From an uncultured Flavobacteriales bacterium (lineage in GTDB: Bacteria > Bacteroidota > Bacteroidia > Flavobacteriales_D > Sanyastnellaceae): a stretch of 60,723 nt of DNA. The stretch covers positions 1-60,723 of the forward strand of contig CALKGK010000048.1 of the NCBI GenBank assembly GCA_938085105.1, written 5' to 3'. Both the position numbers and the translations under genes were made by a program. Every line of letters begins with the position of its first letter. Positions within the stretch are counted from its first letter, which is position 1. The notes below the pieces were generated by a model that did no database searches, was not told the origin of the DNA, and saw only the letters and a program-made list of their open reading frames with translations. Shown here in pieces: positions 1 to 9,238 of this stretch.

Positions 1-374
1 TGCTGCTCTTTTCACTCACCATGATTTTTGGAGAAAGTAAACCAGAAGCTGAAATCAATTCGATCAAAGACACCACGGAAGTTGCGGTTTTCCCCATGGC
101 AATCCCTTCCATTGCGAGTCCGGGAGCGATGCTGGCGGTGGTGCTGCTCACCAAAAATGCTGAATTCACGATCTGGGAACAAATTCAGTCGAGTTTGCTG
201 CTCCTCGCGGTCTTGGCCCTGGTGCTGATCTTGCTCTTGTTGGCAACAAAGGTGCACAAGCTTATTGGCGATGCAGGCGCAAGCATCATCAGTAGGGTGA
301 TGGGGTTGATTCTGAGCGCTGTTGCCATCGACAACATGATCGAGGGCATTAAAGTGAGTTTCAACTTGTTGTGA
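1..374 (+). CDS. MarC family integral membrane protein (3' part; 5' end outside window)
   Basis: The reading frame is open from the first complete codon of the window, so the gene begins upstream and only the C-terminal part is visible. The visible part includes the segment VFPMAIPSIASPGAM followed by hydrophobic helices, which matches the conserved second half of MarC/UPF0056 inner-membrane proteins (usually about 200 residues, six helices). The first internal ATG is at 21, but the residues before it (LLFSLT) are hydrophobic and continue the helix, so it is not the start. MarC proteins have no firmly established function, and an early link to antibiotic resistance was not supported. It ends with TGA at 372-374. 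No terminator is obvious. Confidence 0.8.
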   Translation, partial: LLFSLTMIFGESKPEAEINSIKDTTEVAVFPMAIPSIASPGAMLAVVLLTKNAEFTIWEQIQSSLLLLAVLALVLILLLLATKVHKLIGDAGASIISRVMGLILSAVAIDNMIEGIKVSFNLL

Positions 375-582
375 TGGAAGCTGGCTTTGTCCCCTGAACA
401 ATCCTGCTTGATGGGTGGTTATTTTTGTGGTGATACCCCTGAAATGGCAGAAAGCACACCCGTTGGCGCTTTTCTGAAGGTTGTCGTAAGGAATTCAATA
501 CTTACTAAAACCTTCAGCCCAAAAGGGAATGAAACCCAACGCTTTCCCCGAAATTGAACGGAAAACTCAAAACACACCCCAC

Positions 583-1785
583 ATGAAAAACCTCCTACCC
601 CTCCTCACCTTCCTTTTCTCCAGCACTTTCCTCTTTGCACAATCGTGGGAAAGCGTAGCACCCCTCCCCGGTGGAGCAAATGATGCCCGACACCATCCCG
701 TAACTTGGTCTTCTGGCGGATTTGGCTATTTGATGGGCGGTGATGTGAACGGCGAAGAGGAAAACGATTTCATGCGCTACAACCCTTCCACAGATACTTG
801 GGAAATGCTTCCCGATTTCCCGGGTTTGGGACGAAGCTTTTCTTACGGTACTTCGCGCGATACAAAGGCCTATGTGGGGTTTGGAGGTGCGGACGAAGTG
901 CCGTTCAACGACCTCTGGGAATACGATACCGAAACGGAGACCTGGACAGCATTGGCCACTTGTCCGTGCGAACCGCGCTACCACCCTGCTTTCATTCAGG
1001 TGAACAACAAGATCTACGTGGGCTTAGGGAACAATCCGGTGAACTTGAACGATTGGTGGGAGTATGATATCGCTACAGATACTTGGACCGAAAAAGACGA
1101 TTTGCCTGGACCAACGCGTCACCACCCCTACCATTTCGCCATCGACGGCATAGCCTATGTTGGTTTGGGTCACGGCGATAGTGTGAACGGAGTAATGAGC
1201 ATTTACCAAGATTGGTACATGTTTGATCCTGCAACAAGTGAGTGGACCCAACTCGCCGATTTTCCGGGTGAAGCCCGTGTGGCCGGAACACAGTTTGACC
1301 ACAACGGCAAAGGCTACGTTTTGAGCGGCGATGGCGACGACCACAACTTCATGGAAACGGGCGAATTTTGGCAATACGATCCCCTCTTCGATTCGTGGGT
1401 GGAATTAACACCCCACCCGGGAAGCAGTCGTTGGGCTCCAGGAAGCTTTGTGATTGATGACTTCGTTTACATGATGGGCGGATTGAGCAACATTCAGTTG
1501 GAAAGCGACATGCTGCGTTTTAATTTAGGCAGCATCGTCAGCACGGAAGAAGAACTCATTGCCGAAAACCTACTTGTTTACCCCAATCCAGCTCAAAACA
1601 GCTTCACCATCAGCGAAAACATCGATCAGTTTACCGAAGTGCTTTTGGTGGATGCTTACGGAAAAGTAGTGCAAAATGTTGTTAACGAGCGGGTGGATGT
1701 ACGCCAACTTTCAAGCGGTTTGTACTATCTTAAGATCTTTAAAACCGACGAAGTTCTGACCAGAAAACTCATGATCATCGATTAG
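583..1785 (+). CDS. Secreted kelch-repeat protein with T9SS type A sorting domain
   Basis: I start the gene at ATG 583 because MKNLLPLLTFLFSSTFLFA is a clean signal peptide. The in-frame ATG at 529 would add an 18-residue polar extension ahead of it. About six kelch-like blades follow, each with a Y-hydrophobic-G-G/G-L-G strand and a Y(D/N)P..D.W turn, so the mature protein should fold as a beta-propeller. The last 75 residues (NLLVYPNPAQNSF ... LSSGLYYLKIF ... RKLMIID) form a type A T9SS C-terminal domain, so the protein is predicted to cross the outer membrane and be released or anchored at the surface. Ligand or substrate is unknown. It appears monocistronic. Confidence 0.88.
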   Translation: MKNLLPLLTFLFSSTFLFAQSWESVAPLPGGANDARHHPVTWSSGGFGYLMGGDVNGEEENDFMRYNPSTDTWEMLPDFPGLGRSFSYGTSRDTKAYVGFGGADEVPFNDLWEYDTETETWTALATCPCEPRYHPAFIQVNNKIYVGLGNNPVNLNDWWEYDIATDTWTEKDDLPGPTRHHPYHFAIDGIAYVGLGHGDSVNGVMSIYQDWYMFDPATSEWTQLADFPGEARVAGTQFDHNGKGYVLSGDGDDHNFMETGEFWQYDPLFDSWVELTPHPGSSRWAPGSFVIDDFVYMMGGLSNIQLESDMLRFNLGSIVSTEEELIAENLLVYPNPAQNSFTISENIDQFTEVLLVDAYGKVVQNVVNERVDVRQLSSGLYYLKIFKTDEVLTRKLMIID

Positions 1786-1939
1786 CCTTAGCGCAGATTT
1801 CATGGTGTTTTTTTTCGGGCTGAAACCTTCATCGTCTGCACGGAGAAGCGCTGGTGATCGCCTTCGCAAAGAAAAAGGCAGGACACAACGAAAAGGCTTT
1901 TCATTCGGAGGTTCAATAAATTAAAGTAAACGCTCGCCA

Positions 1940-2605
1940 TTGATTGAAGCACAGCCATCCATAGCCATTTCCGGACTCATCATCCACGAGCCCGTTACGG
2001 CCTTGACCGATGTTTTGGTGGCCATCATTTGTTTTGTGGCGTATTGGAAGCTGAACAAACTTGCTCCCCGCGGAGAAGTCCACACTTTGTTCAAGTACTA
2101 CTTCTTGAGTATGGCAGCAGCCACTTTTCTGGGCGGCTTTGTGGGTCATGCCCTCTTGCACTATGTCCCGTTCTACATGAAAGTGCCGGGTTGGGTGGTG
2201 AGCATGTTGTCTGTAGCCCTTCTTGAGCGCGCCGTAATTCAATATTCTAGGAAGTGGACCAAAGCAAAAATTGGCGCCTTCTTTTCAAAGCTGAACATCT
2301 TCGAATTGCTGCTCTTTTTGGGGCTGTCTCTCCTCACCTTGAACTTCCAATTTGTTCTCATCCACGCCGCTTACGGAATGGCCATCGTGGTGCTCGGATT
2401 TGCAGGCTTTGTGTATTATAAGGAACGAAGTTTGGGAAGCAAGCAAATCATCACCGCCGTGCTCATCAGCGCTGTGGGTGCCGCATTTTTTGTGTTTCAA
2501 ATCGGCATCAGCAAGTGGTTCAATCATGTGGACATCAGTCATGTTTTTATGATGATTGCCTCGGTGTATTATTACTTTGGGGCGAAAAATTTGATCGGGG
2601 CTTAA
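1940..2605 (+). CDS. Seven-helix integral membrane protein of unknown function
   Basis: This 221-residue protein is almost entirely hydrophobic, with about seven membrane helices. The only start in frame after the TAA at 1922 that keeps the first helix is TTG 1940. Polar residues sit inside or at the ends of helices: E17 and D24 in helix 1, H70 and H74 (GHALLH) in helix 3, H142, and H196/D198/H201 (NHVDISH) before the last helix. Buried Asp/His residues of this kind occur in CREST-type membrane hydrolases (alkaline ceramidase, PAQR), but the spacing is not identical, so this is only a suggestion. The neighbours give no functional hint. Confidence 0.75.
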   Translation: MIEAQPSIAISGLIIHEPVTALTDVLVAIICFVAYWKLNKLAPRGEVHTLFKYYFLSMAAATFLGGFVGHALLHYVPFYMKVPGWVVSMLSVALLERAVIQYSRKWTKAKIGAFFSKLNIFELLLFLGLSLLTLNFQFVLIHAAYGMAIVVLGFAGFVYYKERSLGSKQIITAVLISAVGAAFFVFQIGISKWFNHVDISHVFMMIASVYYYFGAKNLIGA

Positions 2606-2642
2606 AGTTATTACTGGTAAAGTAACCTATACTATTCAAGAC

Positions 2643-3116
2643 GTGGAACAAAATCATCAAAAAATAAACGTCATCCTTCATACAGCATTTTATCTTCTCG
2701 CCCTCATAATGCTGCTTGACTTCCTCGTCCCGGGAAAAGTGTTTGAAGGCAAAAACATCAAGGTCTTTTCGGAACATCAAGATTACAATAACGCTGGAGG
2801 AAACTCCCATCAGGCCTATTTCATTCGAACAGATGAACACAAATTTTGGGTAGAAAGGGATTTTGCACTGCTTGCCCGCGATCAGCAAAAACTCAACTAC
2901 TCCGTTTCTCGCATTTTTGAAGAAGTCAACTGGGCGTATCTTGAAGAAGCGGATGTCCGTTTCCGCGGATCACTGCGCATTATTTCTGGCTTCATCGTCC
3001 CCATACTCTTCCTCCTGGCTGTGGCATTGGCTTTTAGATTAAAAAAAGACCTAGGCATCTTCTTGTTCGTCTTTCAAGTGCTCTTGCTTGCCAATCTTGT
3101 TTTCTTGCTGATGTGA
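2643..3116 (+). CDS. Hypothetical membrane protein, three predicted helices
   Basis: I do not recognise a family. The 157-residue product has one helix near the N-terminus (about residues 9-28), a polar extracytoplasmic or cytoplasmic domain of about 80 residues rich in charged and aromatic residues, and two closely spaced helices at the C-terminus (about 112-132 and 138-156). The start is GTG 2643, 37 nt after the previous stop. No ATG lies near the beginning of the frame, and a later start would remove the first helix. It may be co-transcribed with the gene before it. Confidence 0.65.
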   Translation: MEQNHQKINVILHTAFYLLALIMLLDFLVPGKVFEGKNIKVFSEHQDYNNAGGNSHQAYFIRTDEHKFWVERDFALLARDQQKLNYSVSRIFEEVNWAYLEEADVRFRGSLRIISGFIVPILFLLAVALAFRLKKDLGIFLFVFQVLLLANLVFLLM

Positions 3117-3170
3117 TTCTCCTGCTTTCCAAAAGCACCTCCTCTGAAGCGTTCCACCTTCAAAAAACAT

Positions 3171-3178
3171 TATTTTTG
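3171..3178 (+). promoter_or_regulatory. -7 promoter element TATTTTTG for truA
   Basis: It is a perfect match to the Bacteroidota -7 consensus TAnnTTTG. It ends 4 nt before the GTG start of truA, leaving almost no room for a leader. No convincing -33 TTG lies at the usual distance. Confidence 0.55.
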
Positions 3179-3182
3179 CGCC

Positions 3183-3938
3183 GTGAGATACTTCATCCAT
3201 CTACAATACCGCGGCACGAACTATGCCGGGTGGCAGGTTCAAAACAACGCGCTTACTGTTCAGGAAGTGTTGGACAAAGCCTTGAGCACCATTTTGCGGG
3301 AAGAAATTGCCACGCTGGGATGTGGAAGAACCGATGCCGGCGTTCATGCCAGCTCCTTCTATGCCCATTTTGATGCTAGCGGTGATTTTGATGCAGAGAA
3401 ATTGGTGTTCAAAGTGAACCGTTTTCTGCCCAAGGACATTGCCGTTTTTAGCATTGTGCCGGTTCACGAAGAAGCCCACGCCCGATTTGATGCTACCTCG
3501 CGCACCTATCATTACAAAATGCACCAGCACAAGTCGGCATTTTTGCACGGACTCTCCACCCTCACCCACCTGCAACTCGACCTCGATTACTTGAACCGCC
3601 TCGCTAGCAAATTCATCATGAAAGGCGATTTTTCCTCCTTTCAGCGGGTTGGTGGCGACAACAAAACCAACATTTGCGACGTACGGGAATCGTTCTGGAC
3701 CCGAGAAGGGGAGCAATTCATCTATACCATCACCGCTGATCGTTTTTTGAGAAACATGGTGCGTGCCGTGGTTGGGACGCAGCTCGACATTGTAGCGGGA
3801 AGATTTAAGGAAGAAGCCTTGCCGGGCATCATCGCTGCGCAGGATCGTGGAAAAGCGGGAACATCTGCCCTGCCCGATGGTTTATATCTCGCGGAGATCA
3901 CCTATCCCTATCTTCGGAACGACGGAAAAACGTCTTGA
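3183..3938 (+). CDS. truA: tRNA pseudouridine(38-40) synthase TruA
   Basis: TruA converts uridines 38, 39 and 40 in the anticodon arm of many tRNAs to pseudouridine in the cytoplasm. The N-terminus has the family pattern RYFIHLQYRGTNYAGWQ, and the catalytic loop GCGRTDAGVHA carries the nucleophilic aspartate at D51. A later RAVVGTQLDIVAGR segment is also typical. The length, 251 residues, is normal. The start is GTG 3183: it is the only start that keeps the conserved first strand intact. A perfect -7 box ends 4 nt before it, so the mRNA may be leaderless. Confidence 0.97.
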   Translation: MRYFIHLQYRGTNYAGWQVQNNALTVQEVLDKALSTILREEIATLGCGRTDAGVHASSFYAHFDASGDFDAEKLVFKVNRFLPKDIAVFSIVPVHEEAHARFDATSRTYHYKMHQHKSAFLHGLSTLTHLQLDLDYLNRLASKFIMKGDFSSFQRVGGDNKTNICDVRESFWTREGEQFIYTITADRFLRNMVRAVVGTQLDIVAGRFKEEALPGIIAAQDRGKAGTSALPDGLYLAEITYPYLRNDGKTS

Positions 3939-3983
3939 ACCGAGGGCAGGTGATAAGAATTGATAAAATTGAAGCCAAGACTT

Positions 3984-4012
3984 TTTGAGTGAACAAAAAT
4001 CAGCGACCTTTG
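3984..4012 (+). promoter_or_regulatory. Promoter for the ABC exporter gene (TTTG, 17 nt, GACCTTTG)
   Basis: A -33 TTTG at 3984-3987 and a -7 box GACCTTTG at 4005-4012 (one mismatch to TAnnTTTG) are separated by 17 nt. The promoter lies about 30 nt before the TTG start at 4044. Confidence 0.5.
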
Positions 4013-4043
4013 CGCCCATTAATTCATTTACCCAAGAAAAGCA

Positions 4044-5810
4044 TTGAGCAGTACTTCGGCACAAGGAAAAATATTTGACGGTAAGATCTTAAAGCGCATC
4101 TTAAAACAAGTGCGTCCTTATCGCTCAAAATTCATACTCACCGGAGTACTCGTTATCGCTCTTGCCGGCATCGTTTGGGTGCGTCCGTGGCTCATCGGAA
4201 GAGCGGTGGACAACGAAATTGCCAATGGAGATGCGGAAGGCTTACTTCGGGTTTTCCTTTTGGTCGTTGGCCTGCTCATCATCGAAGCCCTCTTGCAATT
4301 TTATCAAACCTATTGGGCCAATTGGGTGGCTCAAAGCGTTACCCTCGACCTCCGATCTAAACTCTACGAGCACGTGCTTCGCTTCAAGTTGAAGTATTTC
4401 GATCGTACACCTGTTGGAACCTTCGTAACCCGTTTGGTAAGCGACATTGATGGCATTGCCGATGTTTTTTCAAACGGAATTCTATCGGTGATTGGCGACC
4501 TCCTCAAGCTCACTGTAGTGATCATTGTGATGTTCAGCATATCGTGGAAGCTCACCCTCATCATCCTCATCCCGATTCCCATCCTGCTCATTGCCACCCG
4601 CATTTTTCAGAAAGCCATCAAAAAGGCCTTTATCAAAGTTCGGAATGAAGTATCGAGAATCAATGTTTTCGTTCAAGAGCACGTTACTGGGATGAGCATT
4701 GTACAGTTGTTTCACCGTGAAGCTCGGGAGAAAGAGAAGTTTGTAGCCATCAACAAAGAGCACCGAAAAGCCAATATCGCCAGCATTTGGGCCTTTTCCA
4801 TCTTCTTCCCGATTGTGGAATTGCTCTCTGCAGGGAGCATCGCCTTACTCCTATGGTTCGGAGTGCGGGGGGTGATTGATGAAACCATTACGCTGGGTGA
4901 TATTTTGAGCATCATCCTCTTTGTCTTCATGTTGTACCGACCCATTCGTCAGCTCGCCGACCGATTTAACGTGCTCCAAATGGGCATCGTGAACTCCGAG
5001 CGGGTATTCAAACTTTTCGACAGTGAAGAATTCATCCCCGATGAAGGTACACGCGATGATGTGAACTTCACCGGCAACATCGAATTCAAGAACATTTGGT
5101 TTGCCTACAAAGAAGAAGATTGGGTATTGAAAGACGTTTCTTTTGAGGTGAAGGAAGGCGAAACATTAGCTTTTGTTGGTGCAACAGGGGCTGGAAAATC
5201 TTCCGTAATCAACCTTTTGAGTCGCTTTTACGAATATCAAAAAGGAAGCATTTTGGTGGATGGAGAAGACCTGAAGAACGTGCAACTTTCAGCGGTAAGA
5301 CAGAACATTGCTGTGGTTTTGCAAGACGTTTTTCTCTTTTCCGATAGCATTCACAACAACGTTACGCTTTACAACCAAGACATCTCTCGAGAGAAAGTCA
5401 TTGAAGCTGCCAAAGCCGTTGGAGCCCACGATTTTATTGCTCAACTTCCCGGAACCTACGACTACGATGTGAAGGAACGTGGAGGAATGTTGAGTGTGGG
5501 TCAGCGACAGCTTCTCGCTTTCATGCGGGCTTATCTTTACGATCCGAAAATTCTGATTTTGGATGAAGCAACCTCTTCTGTGGATACGGAATCGGAGGAA
5601 CTCATCCAAGAAGCCACCATCAAACTCACCAAGGGGAGAACCTCCATTGTGATCGCTCACCGTTTGAGCACCATTCAAAATGCCGACCGCATTATTGTGA
5701 TGGATAAAGGAAGGGTTTTGGAAAGCGGAAAGCACCAAGAACTGCTGCAACAAAACGGAGCCTACAAAAAGCTCTATGAATTGCAGTTTGATGAAGACGA
5801 AAAAGCTTAG
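4044..5810 (+). CDS. ABC exporter half-transporter (MsbA/MdlB-like, permease fused to ATPase)
   Basis: This 588-residue protein has the standard exporter half-transporter layout. The first 320 residues form a six-helix type I ABC exporter membrane domain. The last 240 form the nucleotide-binding domain, with Walker A GATGAGKSS near residue 379, signature LSVGQ near 483, Walker B ILILDEATSSVD near 504 and the H-loop IAHRLSTIQ. It should work as a dimer in the inner membrane, exporting a lipid or other hydrophobic substrate that cannot be named from sequence. The start is TTG 4044. A second exporter of the same class is encoded at 47908-49743. The signature is LSVGQ rather than LSGGQ, as is common in this subfamily. 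Confidence 0.93.
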   Translation: MSSTSAQGKIFDGKILKRILKQVRPYRSKFILTGVLVIALAGIVWVRPWLIGRAVDNEIANGDAEGLLRVFLLVVGLLIIEALLQFYQTYWANWVAQSVTLDLRSKLYEHVLRFKLKYFDRTPVGTFVTRLVSDIDGIADVFSNGILSVIGDLLKLTVVIIVMFSISWKLTLIILIPIPILLIATRIFQKAIKKAFIKVRNEVSRINVFVQEHVTGMSIVQLFHREAREKEKFVAINKEHRKANIASIWAFSIFFPIVELLSAGSIALLLWFGVRGVIDETITLGDILSIILFVFMLYRPIRQLADRFNVLQMGIVNSERVFKLFDSEEFIPDEGTRDDVNFTGNIEFKNIWFAYKEEDWVLKDVSFEVKEGETLAFVGATGAGKSSVINLLSRFYEYQKGSILVDGEDLKNVQLSAVRQNIAVVLQDVFLFSDSIHNNVTLYNQDISREKVIEAAKAVGAHDFIAQLPGTYDYDVKERGGMLSVGQRQLLAFMRAYLYDPKILILDEATSSVDTESEELIQEATIKLTKGRTSIVIAHRLSTIQNADRIIVMDKGRVLESGKHQELLQQNGAYKKLYELQFDEDEKA

Positions 5811-5892
5811 TCAGCACTCCACTGCAAGTCAGTGATTTACTTGCTTTTCTCCTAAGATTTCCCGAGCTTCACAGCTACCTATAACTAACCAG

Positions 5893-8800
5893 ATGCTTAC
5901 TCGAATTACCTTTCTTTTGTTGACCTTCTTTTGGGCTGCCTCAAGCTTTGCTCAATTGGGGTGTCCTAGCGTTGATGCCGGTGCAGATCAAAGTGTGGAC
6001 TGTGAGGATCCATGCACTACCCTCACTGCCGATCCTTTTGAAACAGGATCGACCTCTTCTTATGACGTTTCCAGCATTCCTTATAACCTTCCCTACCCCA
6101 TCAATTCGGGCACATCTCTTTTCATTGGTGTGGATGACACATGGAGCAACGCCTTGGCAATGCCTTTTCAGTTTTGTTTCTATGGGAACAACTACAACAA
6201 CATCGTGGTTGGGTCGAACGGTGTTTTAACCTTCGATCTCGGTGAAGCTGGTGGTTATTGTCCCTGGCAGTTCACCGATGCGGCCCCAAGCGCGAACCTT
6301 CCCACAAACGCCATCTTCGCTCCCTATATGGACATTGACCCTTCGGATTGTGGTAGTGTTCGTTATACGGTTTTGGGAACAGCACCCTGCCGAACTTTTG
6401 TAATCAATTACTCCGCTGTATGTCTTTACAGTTGTTCAGGTACGGTAAACAGCCAAATTGTTCTTTACGAAACCACCAATGTGATCGAGGTTTATCTTGG
6501 AAACAAACCCTCTTGTGGATCATGGAATGGAGGTAGAACGCTATTGGGTATTCAGAATGCAGCGGGAAACCAAGCTACTGTTCCCCCAGGACGAAACACC
6601 GCCAACTGGAGCACAAGCAACGAAGCTTGGAGATTTACACCTGCGGGTCCGCCCATCTATACCGTCAACTGGTATGAAGCGGGAGACCTTATTGGTCAAG
6701 GACTCAGTGTAGATGTTTGTCCGGAAGTGGCCACCACCTACACGGCTGAAGTGGTTTACGACGCCTGCAATGGAGACATCACCGTGAGCGACGATGTGAC
6801 GGTTTCGCCTGACGACACCATTGGAGACCAGCCCGACCCAAGCATCGATCTCGGTTTACCCTCTCAAATTTGTTTGGAAGATGCCGCCCTTCAATTTTTG
6901 GCTGCAGAAGACGGAGGAACTTGGAGCAGCGACTGTGGAGATTGCATCGATGAGTTTGGACTCTTCAATCCTCAAACATCGGGCATTGGCAATTTTGAAG
7001 TGAGCTATACTATTGAAGGACCTTGCGGCCCCATTTCTGATCTGTTCAGCATCGAAGTGCTTCCCAACGCCGATGCCAGTATCGAGGTTGCACCTGTTCT
7101 GTGCACGAGCAGCACCGCCATTGAGCTGAGTGTTTTGGAAACCGGTGGTGAATTCAGTGCTTCTTGCGGGGCTTGTATTGACCCTGTAAGCGGAAGTTTT
7201 GACCCGGGAGTTTCAGGAGCTGGAAATCATGAAGTGACCTACACCTTGAGCGGTCTCTGTGGAGATTCACAAAGCATTGAAGTGGTGGTGGAAGATCAAA
7301 ATGTGGCGGATTTTGTGTTGCCGGCATTCTTGTGTGAAAGCAATCCGGGCATTCAAATTGAAAGCACACAGTTGGGCGGAGAATGGTCTGCGACGTGTGG
7401 AGATTGTTTGGATGAAGATGGTTTTTTCATCCCTTCGAACCTCAACGATGGCGACTACGAAATCACCTATTCCTTAGGAGGAAATTGTCCTGCAGAAGTC
7501 AGCCAAACCATCGAAGTGATCAATGAAGCAAATCCCAACTTCACCATACAGGAAGCCGTTTGTGAATCCGAAGGAAGTCTGGCCCCTAACCCAGAAGAAA
7601 ACGGCGGTTTGTGGGATGCCGATTGTCCCTCGTGCATCGACCCCACTACTGGGATCATTGACCTCAACGAAAGTGGGTCAGGAAATTTTGAAATTGAGTA
7701 CGAATTCAACGGAAATTGTCCGAGCGCTAGCAGCAATCAAATTTTGGTGACCGAACAGCTCAGCGCAGAAATCACCGATCCAGGCTTGCTTTGCAACAAC
7801 GGGGCTTCTGTTCAATTGACTACTGCTGATCCGGGAGGCACATTCACAGCAAGTTGCGGAGATTGTATCACTTCAAACGGACTCTTTTCACCGAGCAATG
7901 CTGGTGCGGGCACACACAGTGTGACTTACACCATCTCTGGCAGTTGTGGGGACGAACAGAGCATTTCCATTGAAGTACAAAGTGCAGCAGATGCGAGCAT
8001 CGTCGAACCTGCTGATCAGTGTCTAAACCAAGGAAACATCATCATTGAAGCACTGGAAGACGGTGGAACTTGGAGTGCATCGTGTGGTGCTTGCATCGAT
8101 CCTAGTACGGGAGTATTCAACACCTTGCTTGCGGGAATTGGGAACCATGACATCAGCTATGAGATTGACACCTTTTGCGGCGACCTTCAAAGCACAAGCA
8201 TCACCGTTACGCCAAACGATGACAGCTCCTTCAGTACTCAAAATGATTTTTGCATAGACGGAGCTCCAGCACCCATTACTCCCAACATTCCAGGAGGAAC
8301 GTGGAGCGCAAATTGTGGAACTTGCATCAATGCACAGGGCTTCTTCGCTCCTGCCATCGCCGGTTTGGGAGATCATGAAGTGAGCTATACTTTACCGGGA
8401 ACTTGCGGAACAACAAGCACCGAAACCCTCACCGTTCATGCCTTGCCAGATGTTGATTTTACTGTGAGCCAGCAAACGGGATGTGCCCCTTTGAACGTGA
8501 TCTTCACGCCTACGAGCAATGATGCAGTTCAGTGCTTTTGGGGTTTTGGCGACGGACAAAGCAGCAATAACTGCAGCGGCATCAACCACACCTACAACCA
8601 ACCCGGTTGTTACGACTTGTCCTACACCGCTGTATCCAACCAAGGCTGCACCCAAAGTGTTGTTTTGAATGATTTGGTGTGTGTTTATCCCAATCCTCAG
8701 AACACCTGGGCATTTGGTCCGCAAAACCCAAGTACCGACGAACCCCTCATTCTTCTGACCGAGACCACCGGACAAACCGACGTGAACTTTGCGTGGGAAA

Positions 8801-9225
8801 TTGGAGACTTCGACTCCAGCAACGAAGCCGAATACTGGACCGACCTGAGCATTGTGGGCGGTGAGAGCGTTGAAGTTTGTTTGAGGATTACCGATCAGAA
8901 CAACTGCTTCACTGTGAACTGCAAGGAAATTGACGTCATTCAAAACCTACAAGTCTTCATCCCTAATGCATTTACACCAGATAACGATGGGGTGAACGAC
9001 GTTTGGCAAGCCGTGGTATTGGGCGCAGTGGAATATGAAATCCTGATCTTTGACCGTTGGGGAAACATCGCATTTCAAAGTGAAGATCCCAATGCATTTT
9101 GGTTTGGAAACGTGGATGGACAAGCGCATTATGCGCCAGATGGCGTCTACAATTACATCATCAAAGTTTTGGGCGAAGACCTCATTGGTAGAGAATACAA
9201 AGGACACATTACCTTGATTAGATAA
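5893..9225 (+). CDS. Large T9SS-secreted protein with seven four-cysteine repeats, PKD-like domain and gliding-motility-type C-terminal domain
   Basis: The 1110-residue product starts with a signal peptide (MLTRITFLLLTFFWAASSFA). A cysteine-rich N-terminal domain (about residues 25-255) with VVGSNGVLTFD and WRFTP motifs is common in Bacteroidota surface proteins. Seven tandem modules of about 77 residues follow, with CxxC units near DNA positions 6932, 7162, 7393, 7621, 7853, 8081 and 8312; each has a pattern close to C-x(17-20)-C-x2-C-x(about 28)-C. Next comes a PKD-like domain (CFWGFGDGQSS). The last 85 residues (VFIPNAFTPDNDGVNDVW ... YEILIFDRWGN ... GHITLIR) are the type B gliding-motility-associated T9SS domain. 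It is probably a surface adhesin or matrix protein; the ligand is unknown. Confidence 0.9.
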   Translation: MLTRITFLLLTFFWAASSFAQLGCPSVDAGADQSVDCEDPCTTLTADPFETGSTSSYDVSSIPYNLPYPINSGTSLFIGVDDTWSNALAMPFQFCFYGNNYNNIVVGSNGVLTFDLGEAGGYCPWQFTDAAPSANLPTNAIFAPYMDIDPSDCGSVRYTVLGTAPCRTFVINYSAVCLYSCSGTVNSQIVLYETTNVIEVYLGNKPSCGSWNGGRTLLGIQNAAGNQATVPPGRNTANWSTSNEAWRFTPAGPPIYTVNWYEAGDLIGQGLSVDVCPEVATTYTAEVVYDACNGDITVSDDVTVSPDDTIGDQPDPSIDLGLPSQICLEDAALQFLAAEDGGTWSSDCGDCIDEFGLFNPQTSGIGNFEVSYTIEGPCGPISDLFSIEVLPNADASIEVAPVLCTSSTAIELSVLETGGEFSASCGACIDPVSGSFDPGVSGAGNHEVTYTLSGLCGDSQSIEVVVEDQNVADFVLPAFLCESNPGIQIESTQLGGEWSATCGDCLDEDGFFIPSNLNDGDYEITYSLGGNCPAEVSQTIEVINEANPNFTIQEAVCESEGSLAPNPEENGGLWDADCPSCIDPTTGIIDLNESGSGNFEIEYEFNGNCPSASSNQILVTEQLSAEITDPGLLCNNGASVQLTTADPGGTFTASCGDCITSNGLFSPSNAGAGTHSVTYTISGSCGDEQSISIEVQSAADASIVEPADQCLNQGNIIIEALEDGGTWSASCGACIDPSTGVFNTLLAGIGNHDISYEIDTFCGDLQSTSITVTPNDDSSFSTQNDFCIDGAPAPITPNIPGGTWSANCGTCINAQGFFAPAIAGLGDHEVSYTLPGTCGTTSTETLTVHALPDVDFTVSQQTGCAPLNVIFTPTSNDAVQCFWGFGDGQSSNNCSGINHTYNQPGCYDLSYTAVSNQGCTQSVVLNDLVCVYPNPQNTWAFGPQNPSTDEPLILLTETTGQTDVNFAWEIGDFDSSNEAEYWTDLSIVGGESVEVCLRITDQNNCFTVNCKEIDVIQNLQVFIPNAFTPDNDGVNDVWQAVVLGAVEYEILIFDRWGNIAFQSEDPNAFWFGNVDGQAHYAPDGVYNYIIKVLGEDLIGREYKGHITLIR

Positions 9226-9238
9226 GCCGATCAAGCGT

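Noticed and set aside
415-430. TATTTTTG box at 420-427 upstream of the kelch gene
   Set aside because: It matches the -7 consensus but is over 150 nt from the start and has no -33, so it is not a safe promoter call.
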